The notes below the pieces were generated by a model. The model worked only from the letters and a program-made list of their open reading frames with translations. It was not told the DNA's origin and ran no database searches. The position numbers and the translations under genes were made by a program. DNA of 64,000 nucleotides from Thereva unica (taxonomy: Eukaryota > Arthropoda > Insecta > Diptera > Therevidae), in the NCBI GenBank assembly GCA_949987705.1, contig OX465282.1, positions 86,044,070 to 86,108,069 on the forward strand, read 5' to 3'. Shown here in pieces: positions 19,906 through 32,685 of the stretch; position 1 is the stretch's first letter, and every line of letters begins with the position of its first letter.

Positions 19906-22503
19906 TGAGCCTGAGCCTCGCGTTTGCACGACTGGGTGTTATATGAGTGCATCCATTTTTTAACAGCCGGGTGAGTCACAACCGTCAGGGCTAGCGAGAG
20001 ACAGTTTTGTTGGAGTGTTATGCGTCCTGGAACAAGTGAATCCCACTAACCAGCCGACAAAGGCATTACAAACAAAACTCCGTCACTTCACTTGCTGATT
20101 CCACGGGACAACAGTTTCTAATAAAATCAATAGCAACCATTTACAATGTACTTTTTTCCAAAACATCACAATTATATTCTGTCTATTACCTTAATTTGCT
20201 AATTAATAATAAAAATAAATTCCAATTCTACAAGAAATCTATTTTTGTATCTCCTTGCCACCAATCTTCACACACCCTTCTAAAATTCATTCATCCATTT
20301 CGAGACAAGTACCCTCAAAATCGGCATTGACTTTGTCAACAACAAAAACAACAAGAACCGAAGAAAGAAATAAAGGTTCTTCATACCTTTATTTGAATAC
20401 AGAAGTCGCCAATTTATATTTTTTTTTAAAGACGGGGCAGCCCACTTGTATAGTATATCAGCTAGAAGAGAACGTCAACGACTACGCATCAAAAATTGAC
20501 ATTAAAACCATTGAAATATCCACCTACAGAGTGTATCAAAAGCAAGGTGGCTTGCCCAAAAGGTTTCTCGAAAAGATCGAAGGGTACAGCAACTTTGGAG
20601 TCATATTTCATTTTGACGAAATCAGGCCAAAGTTCAGACAATTTTCACATCCAATGTTATAAAAGAAAAATGGAACATTTTTTAAATATGAATTTTCGTT
20701 GATAATTTGTTGTTGGGAAAACAAGAAATATCATTTCAATTTTCTTTCAGTTATAATATCCAATTGAGGTGACGAAGACAATTATGTCAAAAGTTTTATG
20801 TATCAATTGAAAAATAAAACGACAGAGGCGAAAAACAACCTTAAATTTAAGAATCAATAAAATTTCAGCCCACGCCAAAGTGGATAGAGAATTTTTTTAA
20901 AGGGACTTTAGAACATATCCTCGCACGGTGGACGAAAAGGAATAAAAAGGAACTTTAAGTCAACATTTCCATAACAAATGGAAACCTTCCATTCCCACTT
21001 GAGGATTACAACAAATGTGAGTCACTGTAATGATGTCACTCTAAAAATAAACCCTGAATGCAATTCTCCCCGGCATTCTATAAAAACCTTAACCGACTAT
21101 AGGTTTTTATACGGTCTATGTATTTCAACCCTCTATATACATATATATGTATATGCGCTCGCAGAAAAAGCATCTTTCTCTTTAGTATTAGCTAAAAAGT
21201 GCAGAGAATAATGCGCGTGTACTAGTAGAGCTGCAAAACCATTTTCACACGTTATCGATCAATAAAAATGTAAGGCATGCAACTGCCAAATAAATATTTG
21301 TTAAATGCGTTCCAAACAGAAAAAAAACAACAATTTTCCGAATAACGTAGCTTGTCAGAACATTTGAAAAGTCCGTTTTTCAAGCATGAGTCCCTCTAGC
21401 GGAAAAATATAGAATGAAGCCTACCCTTCCTTATACTTCTAGTTCTGACAACTACGCGGCATTCTTTTTGGATCAACGTAAATATATATTAACTATTATC
21501 AGGGGTAGTAAGGGATTGACGATGTTCTTTTTTTTCCCATAGAATTGTTCTGAACAAATCGATACTCTACTTACATTTTTTATATGTGATATATTCTGTC
21601 TCTCTCACTCCTGTGTAAGACCACTAAAATCTTATGAAACACACAAAATGTCGCCCTTATGATGCGGATATTATTTTTTCCTATATAATTTTTGTGTAAT
21701 TTCTTTATAGAAGATCCGAATGGGGTTAATCCGACTTTTCACTACTTTTCATTACTTTTCACGTATACTATAATCTACACGTCTGAACGTTGATTGAAAA
21801 TTCGATGAACGTTTTTTTTCTCTTCAATGGGAGATAATTGTAGCTTAGAATTTTTCTTCTTAAATTCACGTTTATATTTAAGGGTACTGAATATAATATT
21901 TTCACGAAATAAAATGGTTTTCGCAAAAACTTTTCACTTAAGTCACAAAAAACTCAGCATAATTATTTTTTAAAAATTGGAAATTTTTTTTCTGCTTCTC
22001 CAGAGTTCCTCAGAGTGCAGTCGAATTATCTTCTTACGATAGAAGCGATTTTATTGGAATTTGTTCTTCGACTGGAGGATACCAGTCGGAAAGCTTTTAG
22101 TAAAGGGTAGCCCACTCAATTGAACGTATTTAGGGGTGAGACAGAACATGCGCCGATAAGAAAGCTTCAAGTTCATTTAATAAAGATGGCAGACAATTTC
22201 GATGAAAATTATCTTTTACTTGTAAATCGAAAACGTTCAATGACACGATAGCGGATAGCCAAACCACATTCTTCTTAGTAACGTTCAATTCGAAAATAGA
22301 TGTTACTTAACGCACGATAACTCAACGGAAAAGTTCAAGTTTAGATGTTAACAGAAATACGAATTTCATTTAAGCGAAATTTTAACAGAAAGATAATTTC
22401 ACCAAAGCCAATATTTAACTACAAAACCGTTTTTTGATTGTTTGTTAAAAATACGAACAGTGGGGGTTCGTAAGGTTCAGGATAAGGGAAGCAATGCGTA
22501 AGG
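19906..22503. other. No supported gene; one 135-codon frame of unknown meaning
   Basis: The largest open frame is plus 20,255-20,662 (135 codons), Thr/Ser-rich at first and then more hydrophilic, with no family resemblance I can name. An overlapping frame at 20,496-20,702 is a shadow. The remainder is AT-rich with no clear repeats. Confidence 0.25.
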
Positions 22504-22580
22504 CAGTGGTTTCCAAACTTTATGATACTGCGGCCCCCCTGTTACATAAAAAATCCTTGGGCCTCCAATGAAATTTGTTA
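22504..22580 (+). mobile_element. Possible hAT-type element end
   Basis: 'cagtggtttccaaactttatgatactgcggccccc' has the form of a hAT terminus (CAGTGGTT...CCAAACTTT). I find no matching right terminus nearby, so it would be a truncated copy. Confidence 0.4.
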
Positions 22581-22734
22581 AATTGCATATTACCTGGGGT
22601 TGCGCTATCTAGACCTTAGATATTTCAACATTGAATAACTCCGACATTTTTTAGCCGATTTTGACAAATAAGCAAGATTTATTTAGGATATTCTCTACCA
22701 TTTATTTCAAATCAGTTTTTGAATACAATGTCGA

Positions 22735-23580
22735 TTAACTGACCTCCATCCCATACCCAAAAAGCAGCTGTTTTCGGGGGCTATAGCAGCTACTTCGACT
22801 TATATAAGGCTGCATTTGAAAATTCAGCCAGCTGCGCAGAATTGGCAGCTCATCATTCAAAAAATCAAATTTCTGCAACCAGCCATATATCCTGCAGCCG
22901 ATTCTGCGCAGCTGGCTGAATTTTCGAATGCAGCCTAAACGCTTTGATCTCGTCAACGATCTTTGACTTGTTGGCATAAACTTTACTTTTGCAAGAACTT
23001 CATCGTAGTGGAAGCGTCTTTTTAAATGAAGGTTCATCAGACCTCTTTGACACGTTTTTGGACCCACGAAGTGCACTAACATCCAACGATAGCGTGCGTC
23101 GACAAGGGTTTCTCAAACTTTGAAGAAAAATGGTCCGGTAATGGTTTTGGAGCACACTTCGACCCCAAATGTGGCTTTCTCGTCGTGTAATGGTGTTATT
23201 AACGTGTGGACTCGCTGTTCCCCAAATTTGACAGTTTTGTTTATTGACTCCGCCAGAAAGTGAAACTGAGCTTCGTCCGTCATCAAAATTGTGTCCAAAA
23301 TATCTGGCTCGATATCGATCATTCTTACGACGGCCGTTTCACTTACATTTAACTCCTGAGATCGGCGGTAATACCATACATTTGGATTATTGGCAGCACT
23401 TTCTATTACTGCTTCAACAACTTCATTGGAGTGTCGCAGATGTTATAGATTGTGACACTGACGAGTAGCTATGGACCCGTACTCAAAGAAATTCTTCACC
23501 AAACTACGAATTGCGTTGTCGGAAGGCGGCGATTTTCTCCCATATTTTTGAAGTAAAACTTCTTTAGGGACGTTTGCTTA
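22735..23580 (-). pseudogene. Mariner-like transposase remnant
   Basis: Read on the minus strand, a helix-turn-helix-like piece near 23,550-23,470 (KYGRKSPPSDNAIRSLVKNF) precedes a catalytic-region piece at 23,322-23,113 (ILMTDEAQFHF, SINKTVKFGEQ, ITGPFFF). This resembles the first catalytic Asp region of mariner/Tc1-type transposases. C-terminal traces (VYANKSKIVDEIKAF) follow near 22,980-22,930. Frameshifts separate all parts, and a 128-bp MITE interrupts the C-terminal end. The N-terminal part overlaps the outer end of the inverted arm at 23,545. Confidence 0.55.
22808..22935. mobile_element. MITE, PIF/Harbinger-like, 128 bp, TAA target duplication
   Basis: The ends GGCTGCATTTGAAAATTCAG and CTGAATTTTCGAATGCAGCC form inverted repeats that extend through CCAGCTGCGCAGAAT (35 bp, one change). 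TAA flanks both sides (22,805-22,807 and 22,936-22,938). It lies within the mariner-like remnant, so it is the younger insertion. Confidence 0.85.
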
Positions 23581-25800
23581 AAAAAATTTACATGAGAGTG
23601 AATCAATTTCATTCGCGTAACGCTCTCACACATGAAAAATCGTCAGAACTTTCGTATAACGATGGGAAAAGGGGCGGACGGGGTACAAGAGACGATGACA
23701 CTCGGGGCTGTGTGTGCAACAGTTAAAATACACTCTGCTTACTGCATAGATTTTCTGGCCTGTTAGGGAGATGATACACGGGTCAACATGTTGAGCAACA
23801 CGAGCTTTTTCTGCGCAGTTCGTAGGCCAAGGGAAGGGTCAGGGTGAAGTGTGCGGTGTTGACTGAAACTAGAAACGATTTCTATTTTTCCTCCAGTTGC
23901 TTGAAAAATGTTTATGTATGCGTAACTGTCAAGCGATTCTGGGTGAAAATAATTTGGAATGCACACCCACACATATGAAATCGCAATGTTATTACACAGA
24001 GTGTTGCATGTAGCGTGTTGAGTCGTGTATCACCTCCACTCAACAAACTGACAGTGTGTTGCAGAGACACGTTGACTCGTGTATCATCCCACTTAGCTAA
24101 GCTACGTTGTCGCCCAGACTTTGCTTTATCTCATTATAGGAATACAAATTCACCATTCTGTAGTGGTGAATTATTTCAGATTTTTCTTGTGGTTTGGTCA
24201 CTGGCCGGGCTTATGCCGCGGACACTTTGGAGTTGACTGACATGTTGGAAGCGGCATATACGAGAAGAATTTTCGGCGGTGGTTTGGGTGCTTAGAATAC
24301 CAAAAGGGAGTGGTGAATTAAATGTGTGAGGTGCTCTTGTTTAAAATTGGCACCCACTTCCCCTTTGGTGAGATGTGCTGGACCTTTCCCCTTTTTAAAT
24401 TACAATTTTTTTAACTTGCACAAATCGACGAATCGTTTATGTCAAAACATTACACTGTTGTGAAAATCGTTCCTGGTATGTTTTTGGGTCGCTGATTACG
24501 AAAATCGGGGTCCCACAGTCTTAAAATATGGATGTCACCTTTAAATATGCTTAAAAATTCCCCTTTTTAAGTGTTTTCGCGATAATTTTAATTATAATCA
24601 AAAACAATCTAATAAAATACATTTTTTGCAACATTTATATTCAAAAGTGGTTGATTTATAACAAAGCAAATTTTATGATAAGGGCTGAAACTATCCCTAC
24701 ATCGACTGAAAATATAAAGGTTTGTAAAAAATGGGTTTTCAACTTTATGCTTCGAATTCGGTTTAATCAGCCAAAATAAATTATTTTCAACTACGCCTAG
24801 AAAGAAGAATTTGAAAAAAGGTTGATTGCATATCTTTTTGCTCCCTTTAAAATTAATTGGCTCCCTAAAAGATTGTATGGGACGAAGTAATCAGGTAATT
24901 GGCTAGGTGTCCATAAAGGGTGCCAATGCCATACTCAAGTAGACTGGCTCTCGTTCGCGTAGGTAAAGCTTCATTGTATGTGGTTGGCGGACTGCTTGGT
25001 AAAACAATACCTGGGTTTGGAATAGTCTATGCCGATGCGGATGCAATTATTAATGATCATGAATGTAGCGGGAGCGGAGCATGCATACAGCTGGTGACAT
25101 ATCCAAGCGTACATGCGTTCAATTCGTTGATAAATAATATAGAAGTGTGTGTATTCAAATGCGACCTGACGAAATGTTCCATGAATGGAATGCATGCCAC
25201 GCAAAGGTCGGGCTACTTTTAACTTTTTCTGTATTGCCGCATTCGAAATAACACACACAAGTATGCACAACAAACACATGCACCTTGCATGCACTCGTTA
25301 CTTAGATTTTCGGGCTATGTGTGAAAGCCGGGACGGAAAAAAACCATGCAATTTTATGAACCTCTGAATGCAATGCATGTGCATATGTCACCAGCTTACT
25401 TCCATGAGGCGAATGTTTAGATTTTCGTGCTTGTGGCGGTAGTATCCATGCCTGTGGCGGAAGCGTGCATATCCGTGTGGGATGCGCACTTATATGCTAT
25501 ACGTACTAGGTGCACCGCGTGTATGCTTTTAAGAAAATTAGACAATAAAAATTATTTTTACTCGGTTACTTTTAGGTTTTAATGTAAATAGGAATTCATA
25601 AATATTTTCAAATAGTATTTGTATCAAGTCCGTCAGTAGATTCGTCACTATTCTTCCTGCATCTGTCGTTGGCCTGAATTTTCTCAAGCGTACTATAGAT
25701 CCGACAGACTTTCCACTATATCTATTGCATATTACTAGCCGTTGGGCACAAAAGTTTTACTTCTAAAGTGTGGTCTTAAGCACACTCATATTTTTTTTTA
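23545..25800 (+). repeat. Left arm of 2.2-kb inverted repeat (partner 36,109-38,295)
   Basis: From 'tttttgaagtaaaacttctt' at the outer edge to 'cttaagcacactcat' at the inner edge, the arm is the reverse complement of 36,109-38,295, with scattered changes and indels. It carries a 327-bp H-MITE at 23,766-24,092 that the other arm lacks. It lacks about 220 bp present in the other arm (about 37,655-37,890). Open frames in it are short and unrecognised. Part of it is related to 939-1,310. The arms could be two copies of a non-autonomous element in opposite orientation. Confidence 0.85.
23766..24092 (+). mobile_element. H-MITE copy 1, 327 bp, TTA target duplication, complete
   Basis: The left terminus GGGAGATGATACACG and right terminus CGTGTATCATCCCAC are inverted repeats, flanked by TTA (23,763-23,765 and 24,093-24,095). 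The opposite arm (rc of 38,064-38,090) shows the empty site 'gcatgttagctacg'. This copy defines the family and is the uninterrupted reference for copy 2 at 42,700-43,899. It is non-coding and PIF/Harbinger-like by its target duplication. Confidence 0.85.
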
Positions 25801-25967
25801 TAACTATTTATAAACCTAATGAACAATTTTTATGGTAACTATTTTAATCAAAAAATCAATGGATAATCAGAAAAACAAAATTTCCCCCCGTTCAACCCAC
25901 ATAAAGTACCTAATCGGGAGAAATTTAAGGTATGGGGTCGTCCATAAATTAGGTTTTTTTTTATGTG
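25801..25967. other. AT-rich spacer inside the inverted-repeat loop
   Basis: Nothing is recognised between the left arm and the LINE A fragment. Confidence 0.2.
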
Positions 25968-26413
25968 GTAAACTAAGCTAAGGAGTCACCCTTTGTACTA
26001 CCAGTCCGTCATGTCATTTGTCACGTCATGGTGCAATGTTTAGCAGTAAGCTTAGTACGGTGGAGAGGGGGGTTATAAGGCTACGGGTTGGGGGGATTTG
26101 AAGAAGATGGTGATGAACCCCGCGTTTGAACTCTTGGATGTTATAGGAGCTCAGAAATACCGACTGCGAGAGATTATTCCACATTCGAGTTGTCCTATTT
26201 ACAAACGAATTTATATCTTGTTGAGTTCGTGATGAAAGGGGGAGTTGCCGGTGGAGGGAATGAGACGAGTGAGCTAATCTGGTGTTGCGGGCATAAGATT
26301 GCCGTGGAGGCAGGAGAGCGTTTATTTCGGAGGAACAGTCACTATGATAGTAGCGATAAAATTTTGTCAGTGCTGATAAAATTTTGTCAGTGTTCCTACG
26401 GTGGCTCAAGGGG
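25968..26413 (-). pseudogene. LINE family A 3' end, minus strand
   Basis: On the minus strand, 26,409-26,026 is open for 127 codons with the family signature ALTKFYRYYHSDCSSEIN, RMWNNLSQSVFLSS and NIQEFKRGVHHHLL. The UTR then ends in the family 3' motif (rc of 'aaggagtcaccctttgtact' at 25,979) and an A-tail (rc of 'ttttttttatgtggtaaac'). A short internal duplication of 'gataaaattttgtcagtg' occurs at 26,355-26,391. Confidence 0.8.
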
Positions 26414-27060
26414 TCGAGTTCGACCCCCCCCCCCCCCTCTTGTCATCGTGAGATTTGGCTTGACCCCCTCCCCCTCCCCCTAATCTCACGTGAGATTTTT
26501 CAACCTTTCACACGCAGGTCGACATCATGCCGTGGCCTGAAAGTTGACTGAAACAACTTACTTGCTACCACCCCAGAACTTCTATTCAGTCTCTAACTGC
26601 GAATTTACTGCACGAAGTCTAGTCGGACCTGAAAGCAATGCCCCTAAATCAATTCCATCAGTCAGTCAGTCATAGCACTGAATGTGGCAAAACTGATAGC
26701 AATACCTACCTACCGTCTAACGGACCCCTTAGATCATCTTTACAAAGGTGCCCGCAATGTTCTGCTTTTATAGAACTCAGTTAAAATTAAATCTATAATC
26801 TCATATTTTAAATTTTACAACAAATTTGTTGTTGTTTGCTATTTACCAAAATTTAACTTTATTAACGGGCAGACAACTTTGATGTTTTCTTCGAATGCGC
26901 AAAAAACAAAAAAATTGAATCCACGAATAGCAAACGACGGGGACCCAGAGCAAACCTACCCCCAATTCCCTTACCGCACCGAAATACTCCCATCAACTTA
27001 CTTTACTACCAACTTAGCTTTCTGAAGCAGATTTGGTGACTATTTCTATCCCCTCCAAGA
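26414..27060. other. No gene; C-rich repeat at 26,420-26,500
   Basis: A run of 14 C's and 'cccctcccccctcccccta' flank 'cgtgagatttggcttga' and 'aatctcacgtgagattt', a low-complexity dispersed unit. The rest to 27,060 is unassigned. Confidence 0.35.
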
Positions 27061-27850
27061 GTGGTAATTCTTATTGTTGCATTGTTTCCGATGCGCCATC
27101 GATGGAACGATCAAGACCCATATCGTATCCGTTTATGCGCCAACCGAGACCAGTACGGACACGAACAAGGACGAATTTTACGACCAGCTTCAACAGACGC
27201 TGGATATGATACCTCGAACCGAATTAATAATACTCGCGGGGGACTTCAATACACATTCAGGAGCAGATCGAACCGGCTGGGAAGAAACGATGGGCAAATT
27301 CGGACACGGAGTAATTAACGACAATGGCTTACGCCTGCTTTCATTCACTGCGCTTTCCGCCATCCACTCAAACACCAACTCACCTGGCGAAATCCATCCG
27401 GCAAACACTCGGCGATGTTAGACTACGTTTTGATCAACGCAAGATTCCGATCGACGTTCAAAGACGTTCGTACAATGCGTGGGCCCGATTGCGGATCGGA
27501 CCATTATCTTGTTCGAGCAAAATTACAGATGCGATTATAAAGGGCGAAGAAAACGGCGCCACCATCAACCAAGAAGAATTGGGCGTGCCAACGGGACCCA
27601 CCCATCGGGCGAGAGTTTCAAATGGCACTATCCAACAAATTCGCGGCGCTCGCATTATCGGACGATATCGATGTAGAAGAAAGGCAATTGTCGGAGTCTA
27701 TTATAAAGTGTGCAATGGAGTTGTGTCCACCTACCCGTAAACGGACGTAGCCATGGATTTCGGGCAGCTGTCTGGACCTCATCGATCAGCGGAAGCGAAT
27801 GAAACAAGTCGACTTTGAGCAATGCAATCGTCGGTAAGAAGTTCGACAGA
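27061..27850 (+). pseudogene. RTE-like LINE, second copy, internally deleted
   Basis: It matches 10,545-11,000 and continues past it. Endonuclease part: IKTHIVSVYAPTETSTDTNK, ELIILAGDFNTHSGADRTGW. It then has a linker (RTMRGPDCGSDHYLVRAK-like in another frame) that is better preserved than in copy 1. The endonuclease 5' end and the RT are missing. Frameshifts lie near 27,345 and 27,600. Confidence 0.75.
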
Positions 27851-28834
27851 AAATGAAATTTATCTTACTATGTAAAATTTAACATACTGTAACTAACAAA
27901 CTACAAGTGCTGAATTTGCTTTTGTTAATAATTACCAGGAGATATTTTGAGGAAATTGATTGGTTTTATTAAAGGGGAGACAGGAGGTAGAAAGCGGTAT
28001 CCTTCACAAAATAAAGGACTTTCAAGAAAATATATACAGACATTGATCCTCGAGGGATGGTGATACGTTCATCAGACACATATAAAATAAAGTCGGGTTA
28101 TAAGACAAAGTCGGATTAGTTACACCATTTATAACTCAAGAACGGCTAGACCTAATGTTATGATTTTTTATGAACATCAGAAAAATTTACGAACTATTTC
28201 CCATTATTATAATTTTCCAAAGTTGTTAAATAACTAAAAATAGTTCCGACCGTTACATAAAATTCTCGCGCGAAACTAGCTGAAAGAGAGTTATTCGTCG
28301 AGAAGTGTCGTAACCTTCGCGGTTGACTTTTCACCCGCTGTATCGCGGACATGAAACGACATGGAGTTTCGGTCAATATCCCATTTGAAAGCTACTGTTG
28401 TTGTTTACTACATTTTCATAAGAGCAACCGTTAACGAGATATTAAACAAATGGTGTTATCAGTTATTTCAGGCACGTGCAGTGCGAACTTTGGCGTTGGA
28501 TTGCTGACAAACTATACAAGCGAGAACGATGACCAAGAGCTCATTCTAAAGGTAATTATTAGCACGAAGTTTGTTAGTTCGTATACGGAAAAGACGGCAA
28601 CACGGAAAACATTGTTTACCGTAAGGCATTGCAATGAACACCAAAACATTTCGAAAATTTAATTCAAAAACCGATTATAATTGCCATTGAGCTCTAAATA
28701 ACTGAAATAAATAATTTTGGTCATAATTGATATCTGTTTTGTCGTTTCATTGTGTTTCCCAGTCAGTTAATTACTTCTAGGCAGGAACAAATTACTGTGT
28801 TACCAAATTAAAGAAGAAATCAAAAATATATCTT
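27851..28834. other. No supported gene
   Basis: It includes a stretch (28,080-28,560) with 'tataactcaagaacggctagacc' and open frames of 60-70 codons on both strands, which I cannot assign. It may belong to an old DNA transposon, but I see no termini. Confidence 0.25.
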
Positions 28835-29669
28835 GTTCTTCTTCTTTAACGGCTCTACAACCGGGATCCGGTCCTGGCCTTTCTCCACCGGTCCCGATTC
28901 TGAGCCAATGTCATCCAGTTTGGCATCCTTAAGCTCTGAGCGTCCTGGTCTACGCCATCCTTCCAGCGAAGGTTCATCTATGTCGCAATAGCGTTCGTAG
29001 ATCTCGTCGATCTCGAGTCTCCGCAATCGTCCTTCCTCACATAAGTGGCCAACAGTCCTCCGAATTATTATCATCTCGAACACGACTAAGAGTTTTGAGT
29101 GGTTTTTGCTAAGCACCCACGTTACAGATGCATACCAGTAAGACCATCGTCTTATATAGTAAAAGATTTAAAGAGCCTTGACAAACTATAATAGGCTTTT
29201 TTGGCTTTTAGCAGTCGTGCGCGTATTTCTGGTTCCATGCTATTGTCCGCTGCTACTATTGACCCAAGGTAGCCAGATAAATGATTGTGGAAACAATGTT
29301 ACGTGTTCTTGTAAACGAGGCCAACCCTTACTTTGTTATGCTTTCGTTAATGTACAGTCCCAGATTTCCTTCCACCTTGCTGTACAGCTGTTGTTGTTGT
29401 TCCAATGATGTCAATGTCGTCTGCATAGTCTCGGATCACTTTCTCCAACGCCAGGTTGGAATAAGGCAGGCCAGAACGCCTCTTGTCGGAGTCCGTTATA
29501 GATTTTGATTGGCCTGGACAGTGGTCCGGATACCTTTACTTGCTTTGTCACATTGATCATGGTTAAATTACATAGTGTTGTCAGTTAGTTGGCTATGCTA
29601 TCATAAGCGGCTAGTCTATGAAGAGGTGTTGAATTGAGTTTTGTCTGTAGATGAAGACTTGTAGGCGCC
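28835..29669 (-). pseudogene. LINE family C, RT palm to C-terminus, downstream half of split copy
   Basis: On the minus strand, a NGLRQ-like block (near 29,480) leads to the palm box DYADDIDIIG (about 29,432-29,400). A deletion follows, and then the C-terminal region (ARLLKANKAYYSL-like, 29,230-29,110; FERKI-like cysteine region, 29,110-28,990; WLDGVD-like end, 28,990-28,840) and a (AAG)n-like tail. The same C-terminal part is on the plus strand at 46,950-47,560. The upstream half is at 34,240-34,960, separated by the Mag-like element. Many stops. Confidence 0.7.
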
Positions 29670-29913
29670 TAAAAAGTATTGCTGGGTAACTTTAAATAAA
29701 ACACTGCGGGGTATAATTAAGAAGAACAACTTTAATGCTAACGTTACAAATTCTAAAACGAGACCGCTTTTATTCTTCATCGTTGATAAAAACCTAAAAT
29801 TCAACGGTACTTAATACAATGATAATTCCGCAATCCATACAAGTAAAGTGAACAATTCATATGATTACTTGTAAGGAGTTACCAGATTTATAGTTACTTA
29901 TTTATACATAACA
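29670..29913 (-). repeat. 3' LTR of Mag-like element
   Basis: On the minus strand it starts TGTTATGTATAAATAAG and ends ATACTTTTTA. It is 244 bp, and differs from the 5' LTR at a few positions, e.g. a/g near 29,685 and two small indels near 29,803-29,823. Confidence 0.9.
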
Positions 29914-29930
29914 CTCCTCCGGCCTTAGAT
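29914..29930 (-). promoter_or_regulatory. Polypurine tract of Mag-like element
   Basis: The minus strand reads 'aaggccggaggag' directly before the TGTTAT start of the 3' LTR, the usual plus-strand primer position. Confidence 0.6.
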
Positions 29931-31136
29931 GAAGTTAACGTTCTTATTACGAATCCTTTCTGAACGTCTTAGCGGTGTGCACAATTCGACTGGAGTTTCT
30001 GGCAGGGTTTGGCACGTGGGTGATTGTGTAGTTGCAGATGCTGTATTCTCAACATCTTCACTTGATTGACTTAATGTAAATCCAGCATCGTTATCTGCAC
30101 TCTCGTCTACGTCTGTTGATTCAGGATCTCTAGACCGAAGTTGATCAAGATGCCTTCTTAACGTATTTCCTTCCTCGGTCGTTACAGTATAAGAAATGGG
30201 TCCAGTTTGATGTGACACTGAAGCCGGAATCCACAGAGGCCCATTCGAATAATTTCGTACCCAGACTGGTTCATCAACTTGAAGTGCCTTTGTACCCTTA
30301 ATAAACTGATTCTTTTTTGTCGAGCGTAGTGGCTTGTTGTCGGGGTGTAACTTGTCGAAATAAGTCATGAGGCGTCTTTTACAAAGCAATTCGGTTGGAG
30401 ATTTATTTGTAGTGGTCGATGGTGTTATATGCTGGTTTAAGAGGAACCTGGCCAAACGTAATTGCATACTGCCTGAAGTATTTCGCTTTAAATATTCTTT
30501 TGTAGTGCGTACCATCCTTTCTGCCTGGCCGTTGCTTGAAGGATGAAATGGTGCTGTTAATATATGTGAAATTAAATTACCTTTACAGAACTGGCTAAAT
30601 TCGTCTGAAGTAAACGCTGATCCGTTATCGGACACGATAGTATCTGGCAAGCCATGAGTTGCAAACAACGAGCGCAGGACACTGATTGCGCAAGCTGCAC
30701 TAGTGGAGGATACGATTTGTACTTCAAGCCATTTGGAGAAAGAATCAACAGCTATAAAAGAAATCTTTCTTTGAAAAGGACCCGCAAAATCTATGTGGAG
30801 TCTTGACCATGGCCTCGATGTCTCCTCCCATGGATGAACTGTTGTTTGGGCTTTGTTAGGTCTGGTTTCTTGACAAGTGGCACATTTTTTAACTAATGCC
30901 TCGATATCGAAATCCATCTTAGGCCACCATAAGTAACTTCGGGCAAGACCCTTCATTCGCACTATACCTGGATGTCCGGCATGCAATATTTGCAGTAAGT
31001 CCTTTTTTGCGGCTTCTGGAACTATTATACGATCGCCATAGAGAAGACAATCTTTATTAATTGAAATTTCATCTCTATGTTGGTAAAAAGGTTTGAACTC
31101 GTCGTCTATCTTGGTCATAGGCCCATTGTAAAACAC
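29925..31136 (-). pseudogene. Integrase of Mag-like element
   Basis: 403 codons. The HHCC zinc-binding site is H52, H55, C85, C88 (HAGHPG ... CATC). The DDE catalytic triad is D116 (HIDFAGPF), D170 (VSDNGSAF) and E206 (NGQAERM), with the standard 35-residue D-E spacing. The C-terminal region has PVWVRNY and ends RRSERIRNKN. It integrates element cDNA in the nucleus. All key residues are present, but the frame is offset from the RT frame: the two overlap at 31,075-31,136, where an indel separates them. Confidence 0.88.
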
Positions 31137-32685
31137 GTTTGAGGATTTTGTCCTTTAATGTCATCTTAGCAATATCACTGGATTGTAGTATGTTTGCGTC
31201 ACTTTCCTGGATCATATGTATTAAGGCCTCACCGTTATCTTCTTGTGGATTCGGTAGGCGGCTGAGTGCGTCTGAATTAGCATTTTTATTACCTGCTCTA
31301 TGTAGCATCGTGAAATTATAACCATTAAGGAAAATACTCCAACGTAACATCCTTGGAGAAAGAATATTTGGTGTAGGTTTATCCTGCGTAAATAATCCTA
31401 GTAGTGGTCTATAGTCTGCCACTATTATGAATTCTCTTCCGTAAAGGAAATTGTGAAATTTTTTAACACCAGCAATAATAGCTAAAGCCTCCTTATCTAT
31501 CTGCGCATAGTTTCTTTCAGTAGCTGTCAATGTCCGAGAATAAAAAGAAACTGGACGTTCACTACCATCTGGCAAACGATGCGACAAAACTACTCCTATT
31601 CCATAAGGGGATGCATCACAAACTAGTAAAAGTGGTAAATTATTATCGTAGTGAACTAAAATATTTTCGCTGGTAATTAAATCTTTAAGTTTATTGAATG
31701 CAATTTCATGCTTTGAAGTCCAACTCCATTTAGCATTTTTATCAAGAAGTCTATGAAGTGATTCGGCCACCGAAGCTTTTCCTTTTAGAAATGAATGATA
31801 AAAATTTATGAGTCCGAGGAATGCTTGCAACTGCTTCTTATTTGTTGGCGTAGGCGTATTTTTGATAGTCTTAACTTTCTCATCACATGGCCGGATACCT
31901 CTTGAGTCAATTATATAACCCAAAAAGGGAACCGAAGAAAGTCCGAAATGGCATTTATCACGGCGTAATCGTAACCCAGCTTTACTCAATCTTTGGAATA
32001 TTTCCTCTAATGTCTTCAATAAATCCTCTGAACTTGAACTAATGATAATGATGTCATCGTAATATATTACTACTCCGTTTATTCCTTGTAATAGATCTTC
32101 AATTCGCATCTGGAAAATTCCAGGTGCAGCAGAAATCCCGAATGGAAGTCTTTTGACTCGAAATGCGCCTTTATGCGTCGTAATAGTTAAAACGTTTGCG
32201 GTGTTTTCATCGACAGGTAGTTGCTGATAGGCTTGCGCTAAATCAATTTTTGCAAATATATTGCCTTTAGGAATTGCAGCTAAGATGTCACTAACTGAAG
32301 GCGTGCGGTAACAATGTGGGGGAAGTGCTTTGTTTACAGTGCACTTGTAATCGCCACAAATGCATACTGATCCATCAGGTTTAGTTATGGGCACAAATGG
32401 GGGTAACCACTCACTATATTCTGTTGGCTCTAAAATGCCTTGTTTCATTGATTTTTCTAGTTCGGCCTCAACTTGTTTTCGTTGTGCATATGGTACTTTT
32501 CTTGCAGATAATCGAATTGGTTTGATCGCTGGATCTAAATTTAATTTAATTTTTTCCCCGACGTACGCACCTAATTCCTCAGAAAACAATTTTCCAAATT
32601 TGTTTAGCAATTTATCAATCGGAGCACTTATATTATGCACACCTCTCACGGTAATTCCAAGATGATCAAACCAGTTGCATCCCAA
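31075..32685 (-). pseudogene. Reverse transcriptase/RNase H of Mag-like element
   Basis: 536 codons. RT fingers: KQGILEPTEYSEWLPPFVPI. Palm: FAKIDLAQAYQQLPVDE, KRLPFGISAAPGIFQ and catalytic YYDDIII (near 32,060). Connection: LGLINFYHSFLKG. RNase H: LLVCDASPYGIGVVLSHRLP, FYSRTLTATERNYAQIDKEA and NSDALSRLP. All RT aspartates are present. The frame at its start overlaps the protease frame (32,646-32,685) with a shift near a TA run at about 32,715. The ORF therefore reads as a domain piece, not a complete polyprotein. Confidence 0.9.

Noticed and set aside
20255..20662. 135-codon frame as a host gene
   Set aside because: No family resemblance, exon partner or conserved copy. Length is compatible with chance in a window of this size.
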